DNA of 64,000 nucleotides from Nitrosomonas sp. HPC101 (GTDB lineage: Bacteria; Pseudomonadota; Gammaproteobacteria; Burkholderiales; Nitrosomonadaceae), in NCBI RefSeq assembly GCF_009833125.1, contig NZ_QRCC01000010.1, positions 310,001-374,000 on the forward strand, in the 5' to 3' direction. How positions within the stretch are numbered: the stretch's first letter is position 1; each line of letters begins with the position of its first letter. This document shows, piece by piece, positions 10,230-19,041 of this stretch. The notes under the pieces are model-generated. The model was not told the origin of the DNA. It saw nothing but the letters and a program-made list of their open reading frames with translations, and did no database searches. The position numbers and the translations under genes were made by a program.

Positions 10230-12287
10230 ATGATTCCGGAACTTGGTAACTTTGCCCTCATACTTGCAATGTTGCTGGCCCTGATCCAGGGAACTCTGCC
10301 TCTTATCGGCGCAGCACGTGGAGTGCCCTCTTGGATAGCTTTGGCGCGTCCAGTGACGCAAGGCCAGTTTGTGTTTACCACCATTGCTTTTGGCTGCCTT
10401 GCCTATTCGTTTTTGAATAATGACTTCTCTGTATTGAATGTAGCGTCGCATTCAAATTCGGATCTGCCTCTACATTTTCGTTTTGCCGCCACATGGGGAT
10501 CTCACGAAGGATCTCTATTATTATGGGTGACCATACTTGCCGGTTGGTCAGTGGCTGTAAGTGTTTTCAGCCGTCAGTTACCGGATGACATGGTGGCTCG
10601 TGTCCTGGGTGTTCTGGGATTGGTTAGCGCTGGTTTTCTGATGTTCCTTCTGTTCACTTCCAATCCTTTTGATCGGTTATTGCCTGCTGCAATTGAAGGA
10701 AATGATCTGAATCCGCTGTTGCAGGATCCCGGAATGGTTATGCACCCACCTATGTTGTATATGGGGTATGTAGGCTTTTCAGTTGCATTTGCGTTTGCAA
10801 TCGCGGCGCTACTGGGTGGACAGTTGGACGCAGCTTGGGCCAGATGGTCGCGTCCCTGGACGATTGTTGCCTGGATTTTTCTGACTATTGGCATTATGTT
10901 TGGTAGCTGGTGGGCGTACTACGAACTTGGCTGGGGTGGCTGGTGGTTCTGGGATCCGGTTGAGAATGCATCATTCATGCCTTGGCTGGTGGGTACGGCA
11001 CTGATCCATTCGTTAGCAGTTACTGAAAAACGTGGAAGTTTCAAGAGCTGGACGATACTGCTGGCAATTAGCGCCTTTTCACTGAGTTTGTTAGGGACCT
11101 TCCTGGTACGTTCTGGTGTTCTGACTTCCGTGCATGCTTTTGCGACGGATCCGACGCGCGGGATATTCATCCTGATCTACTTGTCGCTGGTGGTAGGTTG
11201 TTCATTAACACTGTTTGCATGGCGTGCCTCCAAAGTAGGTTTGGGCGGAAACTTTGAGATTGTCTCGCGTGAAACGACTTTGCTCGCCAATAACGTATTG
11301 CTGCTGGTTGCGGCAGGTAGCGTGATGCTGGGTACACTGTATCCCCTCCTTGTCGATGCGCTTGATCTGGGAAAAATTTCTGTTGGCCCTCCCTATTTTG
11401 AAGCAGTTTTTGTACCTTTGATGGCACCGGCTGTTTTTCTGATAGGGATCGGGCCGATTGCACGCTGGAAGAAAGCCAGTCTGCCTGCTCTGGTAGTACT
11501 GCTGAGGTGGGCGTTTGTGGTGAGCCTGATTGCCGCAGGAATCGCGCCGTTCATTATGGGCGAATGGAAACCTATGGTCAGTTTTGGATTGTTACTGGCC
11601 TTCTGGGTCATAGCCAGTATATTTGTCAATATCAGACATCGGCTTCGGAATAGTGGGGAAGGTGGAATAATTACCAAGTTGATAAAACAGCCGAGAAGCT
11701 ATTACGGTATGCACTGCGCACATTTTGGTATTGCGGTGTTTGTCATTGGTGTTACGTTGGTTAATGGGTATGAAACTGAAAAAGATGTGCGTATGGAAGT
11801 AGGGAGTACCGTGACACTCAAGGATTATACGTTTCAGTTTAATGGAACGAAATCGGTTCCCGGTCCTAACTACACTGCATCTCAGGGACAAGTCGAGGTG
11901 TTCAAAAAAGGTAAGAAAATAAACGAACTACTACCTGAAAAAAGAACTTACACCGCCTCGGGTATGCCCATGACCGAGGCTGATGTTGATATGGGAATTT
12001 TGCGTGACCTGTATGTAGCACTGGGTGAGCCATTGGAGAATGGTGCCTGGATAGTACGGGTTTATCACAAACCTTTTGTTAACTGGATATGGTTTGGTTG
12101 CATATTGATGGCTTTGGGAGGCGCTTTGTCTGTCAGTGACCGGCGTTACCGTCTGGCTATTGGTAAAAAACTTAGCCGTAAGGCAACCGCAAGACCTGCA
12201 ACACCCGATGCTGTAAATGTACCCGTTGCAGAAGATATTATCGTTACCAATTCCGTTGCTCTTTCGAAGGAAGGTGGTAAAGCATGA
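10230..12287 (+). CDS. ccmF: Cytochrome c haem lyase subunit CcmF
   Basis: A 685-residue multi-pass membrane protein that, with CcmH and CcmI, attaches haem from CcmE to apocytochrome c. The periplasmic haem-handling motif is GWGGWWFWDPVENASFMPWL (about 231-250). Conserved histidines occur in GSHEGSLLLW and in the later periplasmic loops. About 14-15 hydrophobic segments and a long C-terminal periplasmic domain (from about 510) are seen. AAGGAAT precedes the ATG, and ccmG starts at the overlapping ATG at 12284. Confidence 0.96.
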   Translation: MIPELGNFALILAMLLALIQGTLPLIGAARGVPSWIALARPVTQGQFVFTTIAFGCLAYSFLNNDFSVLNVASHSNSDLPLHFRFAATWGSHEGSLLLWVTILAGWSVAVSVFSRQLPDDMVARVLGVLGLVSAGFLMFLLFTSNPFDRLLPAAIEGNDLNPLLQDPGMVMHPPMLYMGYVGFSVAFAFAIAALLGGQLDAAWARWSRPWTIVAWIFLTIGIMFGSWWAYYELGWGGWWFWDPVENASFMPWLVGTALIHSLAVTEKRGSFKSWTILLAISAFSLSLLGTFLVRSGVLTSVHAFATDPTRGIFILIYLSLVVGCSLTLFAWRASKVGLGGNFEIVSRETTLLANNVLLLVAAGSVMLGTLYPLLVDALDLGKISVGPPYFEAVFVPLMAPAVFLIGIGPIARWKKASLPALVVLLRWAFVVSLIAAGIAPFIMGEWKPMVSFGLLLAFWVIASIFVNIRHRLRNSGEGGIITKLIKQPRSYYGMHCAHFGIAVFVIGVTLVNGYETEKDVRMEVGSTVTLKDYTFQFNGTKSVPGPNYTASQGQVEVFKKGKKINELLPEKRTYTASGMPMTEADVDMGILRDLYVALGEPLENGAWIVRVYHKPFVNWIWFGCILMALGGALSVSDRRYRLAIGKKLSRKATARPATPDAVNVPVAEDIIVTNSVALSKEGGKA

Positions 12288-12808
12288 TGCGTTTTTTACT
12301 GCCTCTTGCGGTATTCGTGGTGCTGGTAATTTTTCTGGGAGTTGGTTTGACGTTAAATCCGCGTCAGGTACCTTCTCCATTAATAGATAAACCAGCACCG
12401 GCTTTCCATTTGCAGCAACTCTATGATTCCAGCAAGACACTTTCATCCGAGGATAATCTTGGAAAAGTGTGGATGTTGAATGTCTGGGCTTCCTGGTGTG
12501 TGGCTTGCCGTGATGAGCATCCGGTGCTGGTGGAACTTTCGAAGTTGGGTATCGTGCCGATTTATGGTCTGAATTACAAAGATCAGCGTGATACTGCCAT
12601 GCAGTGGCTTAAACAGTATGGAAACCCTTATGAAACCAGTATCGTGGATGCAGATGGGAAAGTCGGTATTAATTATGGGGTTTATGGTGTTCCAGAGACT
12701 TATGTGATTGATAAACAAGGAATTATCAGATACAAACATATTGGACCGGTAACAGTTGAATCACTGAAAGATAAGATTCTTCCTTTAATCCAGGAACTGA
12801 AGAGTTGA
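12284..12808 (+). CDS. ccmG: Thiol:disulfide interchange protein CcmG (DsbE)
   Basis: A 174-residue membrane-anchored thioredoxin-fold protein. An N-terminal anchor (about 3-22) is followed by the active site WASWCVACRDEHP, the CxxC that reduces apocytochrome c cysteines before haem attachment. The cis-proline segment is YGVYGVPETYVIDKQG. The family usually has WCxxC with a proline or alanine in the middle; here it is CVAC. It overlaps ccmF by 4 nt. Confidence 0.95.
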   Translation: MMRFLLPLAVFVVLVIFLGVGLTLNPRQVPSPLIDKPAPAFHLQQLYDSSKTLSSEDNLGKVWMLNVWASWCVACRDEHPVLVELSKLGIVPIYGLNYKDQRDTAMQWLKQYGNPYETSIVDADGKVGINYGVYGVPETYVIDKQGIIRYKHIGPVTVESLKDKILPLIQELKS

Positions 12809-12815
12809 GTTGGCA

Positions 12816-13325
12816 ATGATGAAACAGCGAATATGGATGAAAGTTGGCGCCTCGTTGAAACGTTGTTTAATGGTGATCATCTTGTCTTTTGTGGCCTTCC
12901 AGGGATATGCAAATGAGGCGGTACCCGTTGCAGAGGATCCTGAACTTGAAAACAGGCTGAATAACCTGGCAGAGAATCTGCGCTGTCTGGTATGTCAGAA
13001 TGAAACACTGGCTGCATCACGTGCTGATTTTGCGAATGATATGAGGCGCGAAATCAGGGAACAGATGAAGATGAATAAGAGCGATGAAGAAATTGTGGAT
13101 TTTCTGGTAGATCGCTATGGAGATTTCATTCTTTTTAATCCACCCTTTAAACCAACAACATGGCTATTGTGGCTCGGCCCGTTTACTTTGCTGCTGGGAG
13201 GTGGCCTTGCGCTCATTTTTTATTTGAGGCGTCGTCGTATTCGGATAAAAGAGAGTGAGGTACCGTTGACAGCCAGCCAGCGTCTGCAGGCTGAATCTCT
13301 TATTAAAGAAATGGACAAGGATTAA
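12816..13325 (+). CDS. ccmH: Cytochrome c maturation protein CcmH (CycL)
   Basis: A 169-residue periplasmic thiol protein of the haem-ligation module. It has a cleavable N-terminal signal (to about 31), then the signature LRCLVCQNETLAASRADFAN with its LRCxxCQ active site. A C-terminal membrane segment (TWLLWLGPFTLLLGGGLALI) is followed by a basic tail (RRRR). This is the short stand-alone form; the TPR part is a separate gene, ccmI. The start is taken at the first ATG (12816). A TTG at 12810 is the alternative. Confidence 0.93.
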   Translation: MMKQRIWMKVGASLKRCLMVIILSFVAFQGYANEAVPVAEDPELENRLNNLAENLRCLVCQNETLAASRADFANDMRREIREQMKMNKSDEEIVDFLVDRYGDFILFNPPFKPTTWLLWLGPFTLLLGGGLALIFYLRRRRIRIKESEVPLTASQRLQAESLIKEMDKD

Positions 13326-13330
13326 AGTAT

Positions 13331-14674
13331 ATGACGGTATTCTGGGTTGTGGTTGGTATATTCATTACAGCGGCATTATTGTTTGTTATACCTGCATTAT
13401 TGCGCGGTAAAAAGCACGAATCTCGGGATCAGATTGAGCGTCAGGCTGCAAATATTACTATCTACCGTGATCAGCTTGCGGAGCTGGATCGGGATTTGCG
13501 TGATGATGTGCTTTCCGGGGAACAATACGAACTCAGCAAACAGGAGTTACAGAAACGGATGTTGCAGGATTTATCTGAGGATGATGAAACTGTGCGTACG
13601 GTTCCTGTCGATCGTCACGGCGCCGTCGTAAGTGTTATTGTTGCTCTGGTTGTTCCGCTTGCTGCTGTTTATCTTTATCTGACGATTGGAGATACTCGCG
13701 GATTGTTACCGCAGTTACAGCTGGCTAATGCTACGCAATTTCAGGGGGCTGGTACGGAAGGAATGCCGCCAGATCATGCCGAGATTAAAGCGATGGTTGA
13801 CGGCCTTGCCGCCCGTCTTAAGGATAATCCGGATGACATAGAAGGCTGGGTAATGCTTGGGCGTTCTTACATAATTATGGAGCGTTTTGATGAAGCCAGC
13901 ACAGTCTATGCCAAACTGGTTCAACTGGCTCCGGATAACCCCCGGTTTTTGAGTGATTATGCCGATATGCTGGCTATGGCGAATAATGGTCGTTTGCAGG
14001 GTGAACCTGCTGAATTGATCAGCAAGGCACTTGATATCGATCCGAATTATCCCAAAGCACTGGCTTTGGCGGGTACACTTGAGTTTGAGCGGGGGAAGTT
14101 TGATCAGGCCATTACTTACTGGGAACGTTTACTAGACGTCATACCTGCTGATGCAAAGGATACAAAATTTTATCAGTCTGTGAATGACAGTATTGCTCAG
14201 GCCAGAATGCTGACTACGGGAGATAGAAATGAACCTGCTCCGACACAGCTGACCCAGAATTCAAATGTGAGGACTGATGTACCGGAAAAATCGCTTTCTG
14301 GTAATGAAAAACCAGAGCCTTCCGGCGGCGTGCCAAGTGTTTCAGGTTCGGTTATCTTAGATGCTTCATTAGCGAAGAAGGTTTCGCCTGACGATACGCT
14401 TTTTATTTTTGCAAGGGCCAGCCAGGGACCTAAAATGCCATTAGCTATTTTGAGGTTGCATGTCAGAGATCTGCCTGTTTCATTTAAGCTTGACGATGAT
14501 ATGGCGATGACACCCGCAATGAAGCTCTCAAGCTTTTCAGAGGTAGTGGTGGGGGCGAGAATCAGCAAAACCGGACAAGCCATTCCTTCCACTGGAGATC
14601 TTGAGGGTCACAGTGTTCCCGTGAAAATTGGTGAAGAAAATATTTCTATCACGATTGATCATATTGTCCCGTAA
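13331..14674 (+). CDS. ccmI: Cytochrome c maturation TPR protein CcmI
   Basis: A 447-residue protein corresponding to CycH/CcmI. Two membrane segments (about 1-20 and 98-118) bracket a cytoplasmic coiled coil (YRDQLAELDRDLRDDVLSGE, typical of CcmI). A periplasmic TPR domain follows (about 150-290, GWVMLGRSYIIMERFDEAS) and presents apocytochrome c. The C-terminal part (about 340-447) is the beta domain seen in longer CcmI proteins. It is the last gene of the operon, 5 nt after ccmH. Confidence 0.92.
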   Translation: MTVFWVVVGIFITAALLFVIPALLRGKKHESRDQIERQAANITIYRDQLAELDRDLRDDVLSGEQYELSKQELQKRMLQDLSEDDETVRTVPVDRHGAVVSVIVALVVPLAAVYLYLTIGDTRGLLPQLQLANATQFQGAGTEGMPPDHAEIKAMVDGLAARLKDNPDDIEGWVMLGRSYIIMERFDEASTVYAKLVQLAPDNPRFLSDYADMLAMANNGRLQGEPAELISKALDIDPNYPKALALAGTLEFERGKFDQAITYWERLLDVIPADAKDTKFYQSVNDSIAQARMLTTGDRNEPAPTQLTQNSNVRTDVPEKSLSGNEKPEPSGGVPSVSGSVILDASLAKKVSPDDTLFIFARASQGPKMPLAILRLHVRDLPVSFKLDDDMAMTPAMKLSSFSEVVVGARISKTGQAIPSTGDLEGHSVPVKIGEENISITIDHIVP

Positions 14675-14704
14675 ATTTAATTGGTGAATGAGGCATCTAT
14701 TTGT

Positions 14705-15166
14705 ATGTCGGTTGATCTGGATTTGATCCCTGATTTTGAGTTGGCTTCTACGGGCGATAAGCAGTTTCGCCTGTCGGATGTAAAAAGCAGATACCTGATC
14801 ATTTTCTTTTATCCAAAAGACGATACCCCAGGTTGTACTAATGAGAGCCAGCAGTTCCGGGATCTGTACCCGGAATTTGTGCAGGCAGATTGTGAAGTAG
14901 TCGGTATTTCCCGTGATAACCTGAAATCACACGAAAAATTCAAGGAGAAATATAATCTGCCCTACGATTTGTTGGGTGACGTCGATGAAACCGTGTGTGA
15001 ATTATTCGGCGTTATCAAGCTGAAGAATATGTATGGTAAGCAGGTGCGCGGGATAGAGCGCAGTACATTTATACTTGATCGGGATGGCAAGTTGTATAAA
15101 GCGTGGCGGGGTGTTAAGGTTCCAGGCCATGCTGAGGAGGTTTTGACGTTTATCAAGCAAATATGA
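14705..15166 (+). CDS. bcp: Thioredoxin-dependent peroxiredoxin, Bcp/PrxQ family
   Basis: A 153-residue peroxiredoxin that reduces peroxides. The peroxidatic site is KDDTPGCTNE, with C44 as nucleophile. The partner cysteine five residues later, present in many PrxQ proteins, is Q49 here. The other cysteines sit in ADCEVVGIS and ETVCELFGV, so this may be a one-cysteine or atypical form. The frame is open to 14681, but the ATG at 14705 has TGAGG 11 nt ahead and gives the usual N-terminus. It follows ccmI by 30 nt and may be read through from the ccm operon. Confidence 0.92.
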   Translation: MSVDLDLIPDFELASTGDKQFRLSDVKSRYLIIFFYPKDDTPGCTNESQQFRDLYPEFVQADCEVVGISRDNLKSHEKFKEKYNLPYDLLGDVDETVCELFGVIKLKNMYGKQVRGIERSTFILDRDGKLYKAWRGVKVPGHAEEVLTFIKQI

Positions 15167-15184
15167 TTTGATAAATATATGGAG

Positions 15185-15220
15185 AGATGCCATGAAAACC
15201 GTAGCATCTTGTTTTGTGAT
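15185..15220 (+). terminator. Probable terminator between bcp and mdh
   Basis: AGATGC (15185-15190) pairs with GCATCT (15204-15209), followed by TTGTTTTGTGATTTT. It sits between the convergent ends of bcp and mdh. The stem is short, so strength is uncertain. Confidence 0.45.
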
Positions 15221-15221
15221 T

Positions 15222-16208
15222 TTAAGGTAGCAAGTGTCTGATGGAGTCCAATTCCTGAGTTAGCTCATTGTAGGCAGCATCTAGTCTCGTACGAGAAAAA
15301 GGATTAATTTCAAGTCCTTGTACAATGGTTCTTTTGCCATTCTTGCAGGCTACCGGGAAGCCGTAAATTACACCTTCCGGTATTTCGTAACTACCATCGG
15401 ATAAAATCCCCATCGTGGTCCAGTCATCTTCTCCGGTTCCAAAGAACCAGTTACGCAGATGATCAATAATGGCGTTTGCAGCGCTGGCTGCACTGGATAA
15501 ACCACGTGCCTCGATTACTACAGCCCCCCGGTTTTGTACCGTGGGGATAAAGTAATCCTCAACCCATGCCTGGTCTTCGATGAGGTTGATGATCTTGGTA
15601 TTGCCGATCTCGGCGTGATACAAGTCAGGAAATTGAGTGGATGAGTGGTTGCCCCATACAATCATCTTTCTGATAGTGCTGACTGGCTGGTTCAGTTTCA
15701 TTGCAACTTGTGATAATGCCCGGTTATGATCGAGTCGGAGCATTCCTGAGAAATTTTCAGCCGGTAAATCCGGAGCATTCTTCATGGTGATGAGGGTGTT
15801 AGTATTAGCCGGATTTCCCACCACCAGGATTTTTGCATTACGTTTGGCCACCTGATTCAGAATCCTGCCCTGATCTCTGAATATTTCGCCGTTAGTCTGC
15901 AGCAAATCTCTGCGTTCCATTCCCTTGCTGCGAGGGCGAGCCCCGACCAGTATTGCTATATCTGCCTGATCAAACGCTGTCATTGGATCGTGAGTGGCAA
16001 TAATATTGGCCAGTAGCGGGAAAGCACAATCCTGGAGTTCCATGACTACACCGTCCAATATCTTTCCGGATTCCGGAATATCAAGGAGTTGAAGAATAAC
16101 GGGTTGATTGCTGCCCAGCATATCTCCCGCAGCAATCCGGAATAACAAGCTGTAGCTGATTTGCCCTGCCGCACCGGTGACGGCAATACGAACGGGTGAA
16201 AGCACCAA
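15222..16208 (-). CDS. mdh: Malate dehydrogenase (NAD)
   Basis: A 328-residue malate dehydrogenase that interconverts malate and oxaloacetate in the TCA cycle. The N-terminal NAD-binding motif is [17 protein letters not shown]. Substrate arginines are in [15 protein letters not shown], the catalytic Asp is in RLDHNRA, and the catalytic His is in WGNHSSTQ. It is the form related to cytosolic malate dehydrogenases, common in betaproteobacteria. There is no ATG; the start is TTG at 16208 or GTG at 16205, with AAGGAG ahead of both. It converges with bcp. Confidence 0.95.
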   Translation of the reverse strand: MVLSPVRIAVTGAAGQISYSLLFRIAAGDMLGSNQPVILQLLDIPESGKILDGVVMELQDCAFPLLANIIATHDPMTAFDQADIAILVGARPRSKGMERRDLLQTNGEIFRDQGRILNQVAKRNAKILVVGNPANTNTLITMKNAPDLPAENFSGMLRLDHNRALSQVAMKLNQPVSTIRKMIVWGNHSSTQFPDLYHAEIGNTKIINLIEDQAWVEDYFIPTVQNRGAVVIEARGLSSAASAANAIIDHLRNWFFGTGEDDWTTMGILSDGSYEIPEGVIYGFPVACKNGKRTIVQGLEINPFSRTRLDAAYNELTQELDSIRHLLP

Positions 16209-16431
16209 ATTCTGCTCCTTGAGTGTTGATATATTTCCTGACAGGAAAAGAGAATTGGTAAAAACGATTAGTAGGAATTATACCGATAAACTCGATTGAC
16301 AAGAAAGGTAAGTATCACCCAGACTGTAGTTTCATGAGTTTTATAGCCAGAAATGAAAACGGTGAGCTGTTGTGGATACATAAATCGCAATGTGTTTCTA
16401 TTATCCAATTCAACTGGAGGCTTGATTATTA

Positions 16432-17847
16432 ATGCATAAATTTGATGTGATAATCATCGGAGCGGGGAGTGCAGGCTTATCTGCTCTGCGTGAGGTAAGA
16501 AAACGGACTGATAATTTTGTAGTGATCAACGATGGCCCCTGGGGTACTACCTGTGCTCGGGTGGGGTGCATGCCCTCCAAATTATTGATTGAGGCCGCCA
16601 ATGCTTTTTATCGGCGAACCAGCTTTGATGAATTTGGGATTACAGGTGCAGATCAGCTGAAGCTGGATGATACAAAGGCTCTGCAGCGTCTTCGCAGGCT
16701 GCGTGATGATTTTGTTACCAGCACCCTTAAAATAACCAATGATTTGGGTGAGCGCGCAATATCAGGGCGTGCCCGTATCCTCTCGCCGGATCAAGTAATG
16801 GTTAATGGAAAAAAACTCTATACTCATAAAATCATCATTGCAACCGGCTCCCGGCCTGTTATACCCCAGGATTGGCCCAATCTCGGTAAGCGTTTGCTGA
16901 CAACCGATACATTGTTTGAACTGGCTACGCTGCCGCAAAGTATGGCTGTCATTGGGATGGGCCCGGTTGGTCTGGAAATGGCCCAGGCACTATCCAGGCT
17001 GGGTGTACGTGTAACAGGCTTCGGATCTCGCAGCTTCATCGGGGGAATAAGCGATCCACTCATCAATCAGACAGCAGTGAAGCTGCTGTCAGAAGAATTT
17101 CCATTGCACCTTGGTGGCAGGGCAAGTGTTGTTTTAAATTCAGATAATGTGATTACTGTCCGCATAGAGAATATCGAAGTCGAAGTGGACAGTGTGCTGG
17201 CCGCATTAGGGAGGCAGCCAAACGTCGATGGTATGGGTCTTGATACACTGGGAGTGCCCCTTGATGATAGAGGACTGCCATCGGTCAATCCGATTACTCT
17301 GCAGATTGCAGATCTACCGGTATTCCTGGCAGGAGATGCAAATAAACGTCTTCCTCTATTACACGAGGCTGCAGATGATGGGCATATTGCCGGTTTAAAT
17401 ACAACAGAAGCAGAATTAATCTGCTTTAAACGCCGGGTACCATTGGCTATTGTGTTTAATGATCCCAATATCGCTATGGTTGGCCAATCCTATCGTTCAC
17501 TTGAGCACGAAAGTATTCAAATGGGTGAAGTCTCTTTCACCAACCAGGGAAGGGCACGTTCAGCGCAATCCAATCGAGGCGCTTTACGTGTATATGCTGC
17601 CGCAAGCGATGGTCGGTTGCTGGGTGCAGAAATGTGCGCACCGGCCGGGGAGCATTTTGCGCACTTGCTTGCGCTGGCGATTGATCAATCCCTGAATGTA
17701 TGGGATTTGTTGCGAATACCGTTTTATCATCCGGTGCTGGAAGAAGGTTTACGTACCGCACTGCGTGATCTGTCATCCAAGTTGCCAGCATGTAGTCAAT
17801 CGGATCTGGCAGCTTGCGGTCCTTTTAATTCTGAAGCACTGGATTGA
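16432..17847 (+). CDS. Dihydrolipoamide dehydrogenase-like FAD disulfide reductase
   Basis: A 471-residue member of the pyridine nucleotide-disulfide reductases. The FAD motif is IIIGAGSAGLSALREV (about 7-22) and the redox motif is GTTCARVGCMPSKLL, with the CxxxxC pair. The NAD(P) motif is VIGMGPVGLEMAQALSRLG, and the C-terminal catalytic pair is HPVLEEGL. The redox motif has ARVGCMPSK where E3 subunits normally have LNVGCIPSK. It is not next to pyruvate or oxoglutarate dehydrogenase genes, so it may be a stand-alone lipoamide dehydrogenase-like enzyme rather than a dedicated E3. The ATG start is clear. Confidence 0.85.
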   Translation: MHKFDVIIIGAGSAGLSALREVRKRTDNFVVINDGPWGTTCARVGCMPSKLLIEAANAFYRRTSFDEFGITGADQLKLDDTKALQRLRRLRDDFVTSTLKITNDLGERAISGRARILSPDQVMVNGKKLYTHKIIIATGSRPVIPQDWPNLGKRLLTTDTLFELATLPQSMAVIGMGPVGLEMAQALSRLGVRVTGFGSRSFIGGISDPLINQTAVKLLSEEFPLHLGGRASVVLNSDNVITVRIENIEVEVDSVLAALGRQPNVDGMGLDTLGVPLDDRGLPSVNPITLQIADLPVFLAGDANKRLPLLHEAADDGHIAGLNTTEAELICFKRRVPLAIVFNDPNIAMVGQSYRSLEHESIQMGEVSFTNQGRARSAQSNRGALRVYAAASDGRLLGAEMCAPAGEHFAHLLALAIDQSLNVWDLLRIPFYHPVLEEGLRTALRDLSSKLPACSQSDLAACGPFNSEALD

Positions 17848-17954
17848 TTTTTTAACGTGAAAATGGCAACGCAAGCGTTTTGCAGAGGCTCTCTGATCTG
17901 GATTAACTATGCCAGTCCGGAAAAAGATGTAAGGTAGTTGCTGAATAGTTGGAA

Positions 17955-18030
17955 TGGTGGCGAATCAGGGATTTGAACCCCGGACCAACGGATTATGATT
18001 CCGCTGCTCTAACCACTGAGCTAATTCGCC
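17955..18030 (-). tRNA. tRNA-Ile with CAU anticodon (tRNA-Ile2)
   Basis: On the minus strand a full cloverleaf is seen: acceptor GGCGAAT/ATTCGCC, D arm GCTC/GAGC, anticodon stem GCGGA/TCCGT around the loop ATCATAA, T arm CGGGG/CCCTG, discriminator A and an encoded CCA. The anticodon is CAT. The body (TTAGCTCAGTGGTTAGAGCAG, then TGGTC) matches the minor isoleucine tRNA, not elongator or initiator Met. Its C34 would be changed to lysidine by TilS to read AUA. The Ile rather than Met call is by resemblance. Confidence 0.85.
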
Positions 18031-18134
18031 AAAATCTGACTGAGTGACAGAGCGCGTATTCTGCCTTTTGCAGGAAAGGTAGTCAAGGCCGATTGCTTTT
18101 TCTTTGCCTTGGATAATGTGTAATCATAAGCAAT

Positions 18135-18962
18135 ATGCGTCATATAACTTCACGTGAGCATCCTTTGTTTAAAAAGCTGCTCAAGCTGCAACATTCGTCG
18201 CAACGGCGCCGCGATGAAGGACTTACTTTGCTGGATGGCATTCACTTGCTGCAATCTTGTTTGGCTTCGGGAGAAATGCCGGAATTGTTGATTATGAGTG
18301 AATCGGGACGTCGGCATACTGAAATTAATCAGTTACTGGACAGGATTAGCGCAGGTTCCGGAGTGGATTGTCTGATGTTGAGTGACGCGTTGTTCAACCA
18401 GATATCGCCAGTTAAAACGCCGGTTGGCATCATGGCACTCATTCGTATTCCCCGGCACACTCAGCTTGCCGGTTCCTATGAAAATTCTTTTTGTATCCTG
18501 TTGGAAGCTATTCAGGATCCGGGTAATCTGGGTTCGATTTTGCGTTCTGCAGCTGCTGCAGGCGTCAAGGATGTATTCCTGTCTGCCGGTTGTGCTGATG
18601 GCTGGTCGCCCAAAGCATTAAGGGCTGGTATGGGCGCTCATTTTTTTTTGAGAATACATGAAAATGCTGACCTGGTTCAAGTTGCCTGTCGGTTTAATGG
18701 AAATGTCATGGCGACTGTCCTGGCCGATTCCGGCAGTATTTATCATACGGATCTGCGAGGGGCGGTTATGTTTGCTTTCGGCAATGAAGGGAGTGGCGTG
18801 TCGGAAAAATTGCTGGGGGCTGTACACAAGCGTGTGACAATACCTGTTTCAAGGTGTGTCGAATCACTCAATGTTGCGGCTGCTGCTGCAATCTGTTTAT
18901 TTGAGAAGGTCCGGCAGGAGAATTTTAGTGAAGATTCTTTACAGAGTGGTAAATGTCACTGA
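18135..18962 (+). CDS. SpoU/TrmH-family RNA 2'-O-methyltransferase
   Basis: A 275-residue SPOUT methyltransferase. The substrate-binding N-terminal part begins ITSREHPLFKKLLKLQHSSQ. The knotted catalytic domain (about 120-265) has the three SpoU motifs: LEAIQDPGNLGSILRSAAAA, FAFGNEGSGVS, and IPVSRCVESLNVAAAAAICL. These bind AdoMet and methylate a ribose 2'-OH in rRNA or tRNA. Members of this shape are often annotated RlmB-like or TsnR-like; the exact target base cannot be read from sequence. The ATG start is clear, and it stands alone. Confidence 0.9.
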   Translation: MRHITSREHPLFKKLLKLQHSSQRRRDEGLTLLDGIHLLQSCLASGEMPELLIMSESGRRHTEINQLLDRISAGSGVDCLMLSDALFNQISPVKTPVGIMALIRIPRHTQLAGSYENSFCILLEAIQDPGNLGSILRSAAAAGVKDVFLSAGCADGWSPKALRAGMGAHFFLRIHENADLVQVACRFNGNVMATVLADSGSIYHTDLRGAVMFAFGNEGSGVSEKLLGAVHKRVTIPVSRCVESLNVAAAAAICLFEKVRQENFSEDSLQSGKCH

Positions 18963-19041
18963 CAAACGGCATGAGCTATCATCAATAGTCCTGCTTGTTT
19001 TCTTGTGGAATGTAAGTTGGTAGCAAAGTAAAAAATCAAAT

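Noticed and set aside
17955..18030. Reading the CAT-anticodon tRNA as elongator Met
   Set aside because: Body sequence, D-arm and variable loop are much closer to the minor isoleucine tRNA.
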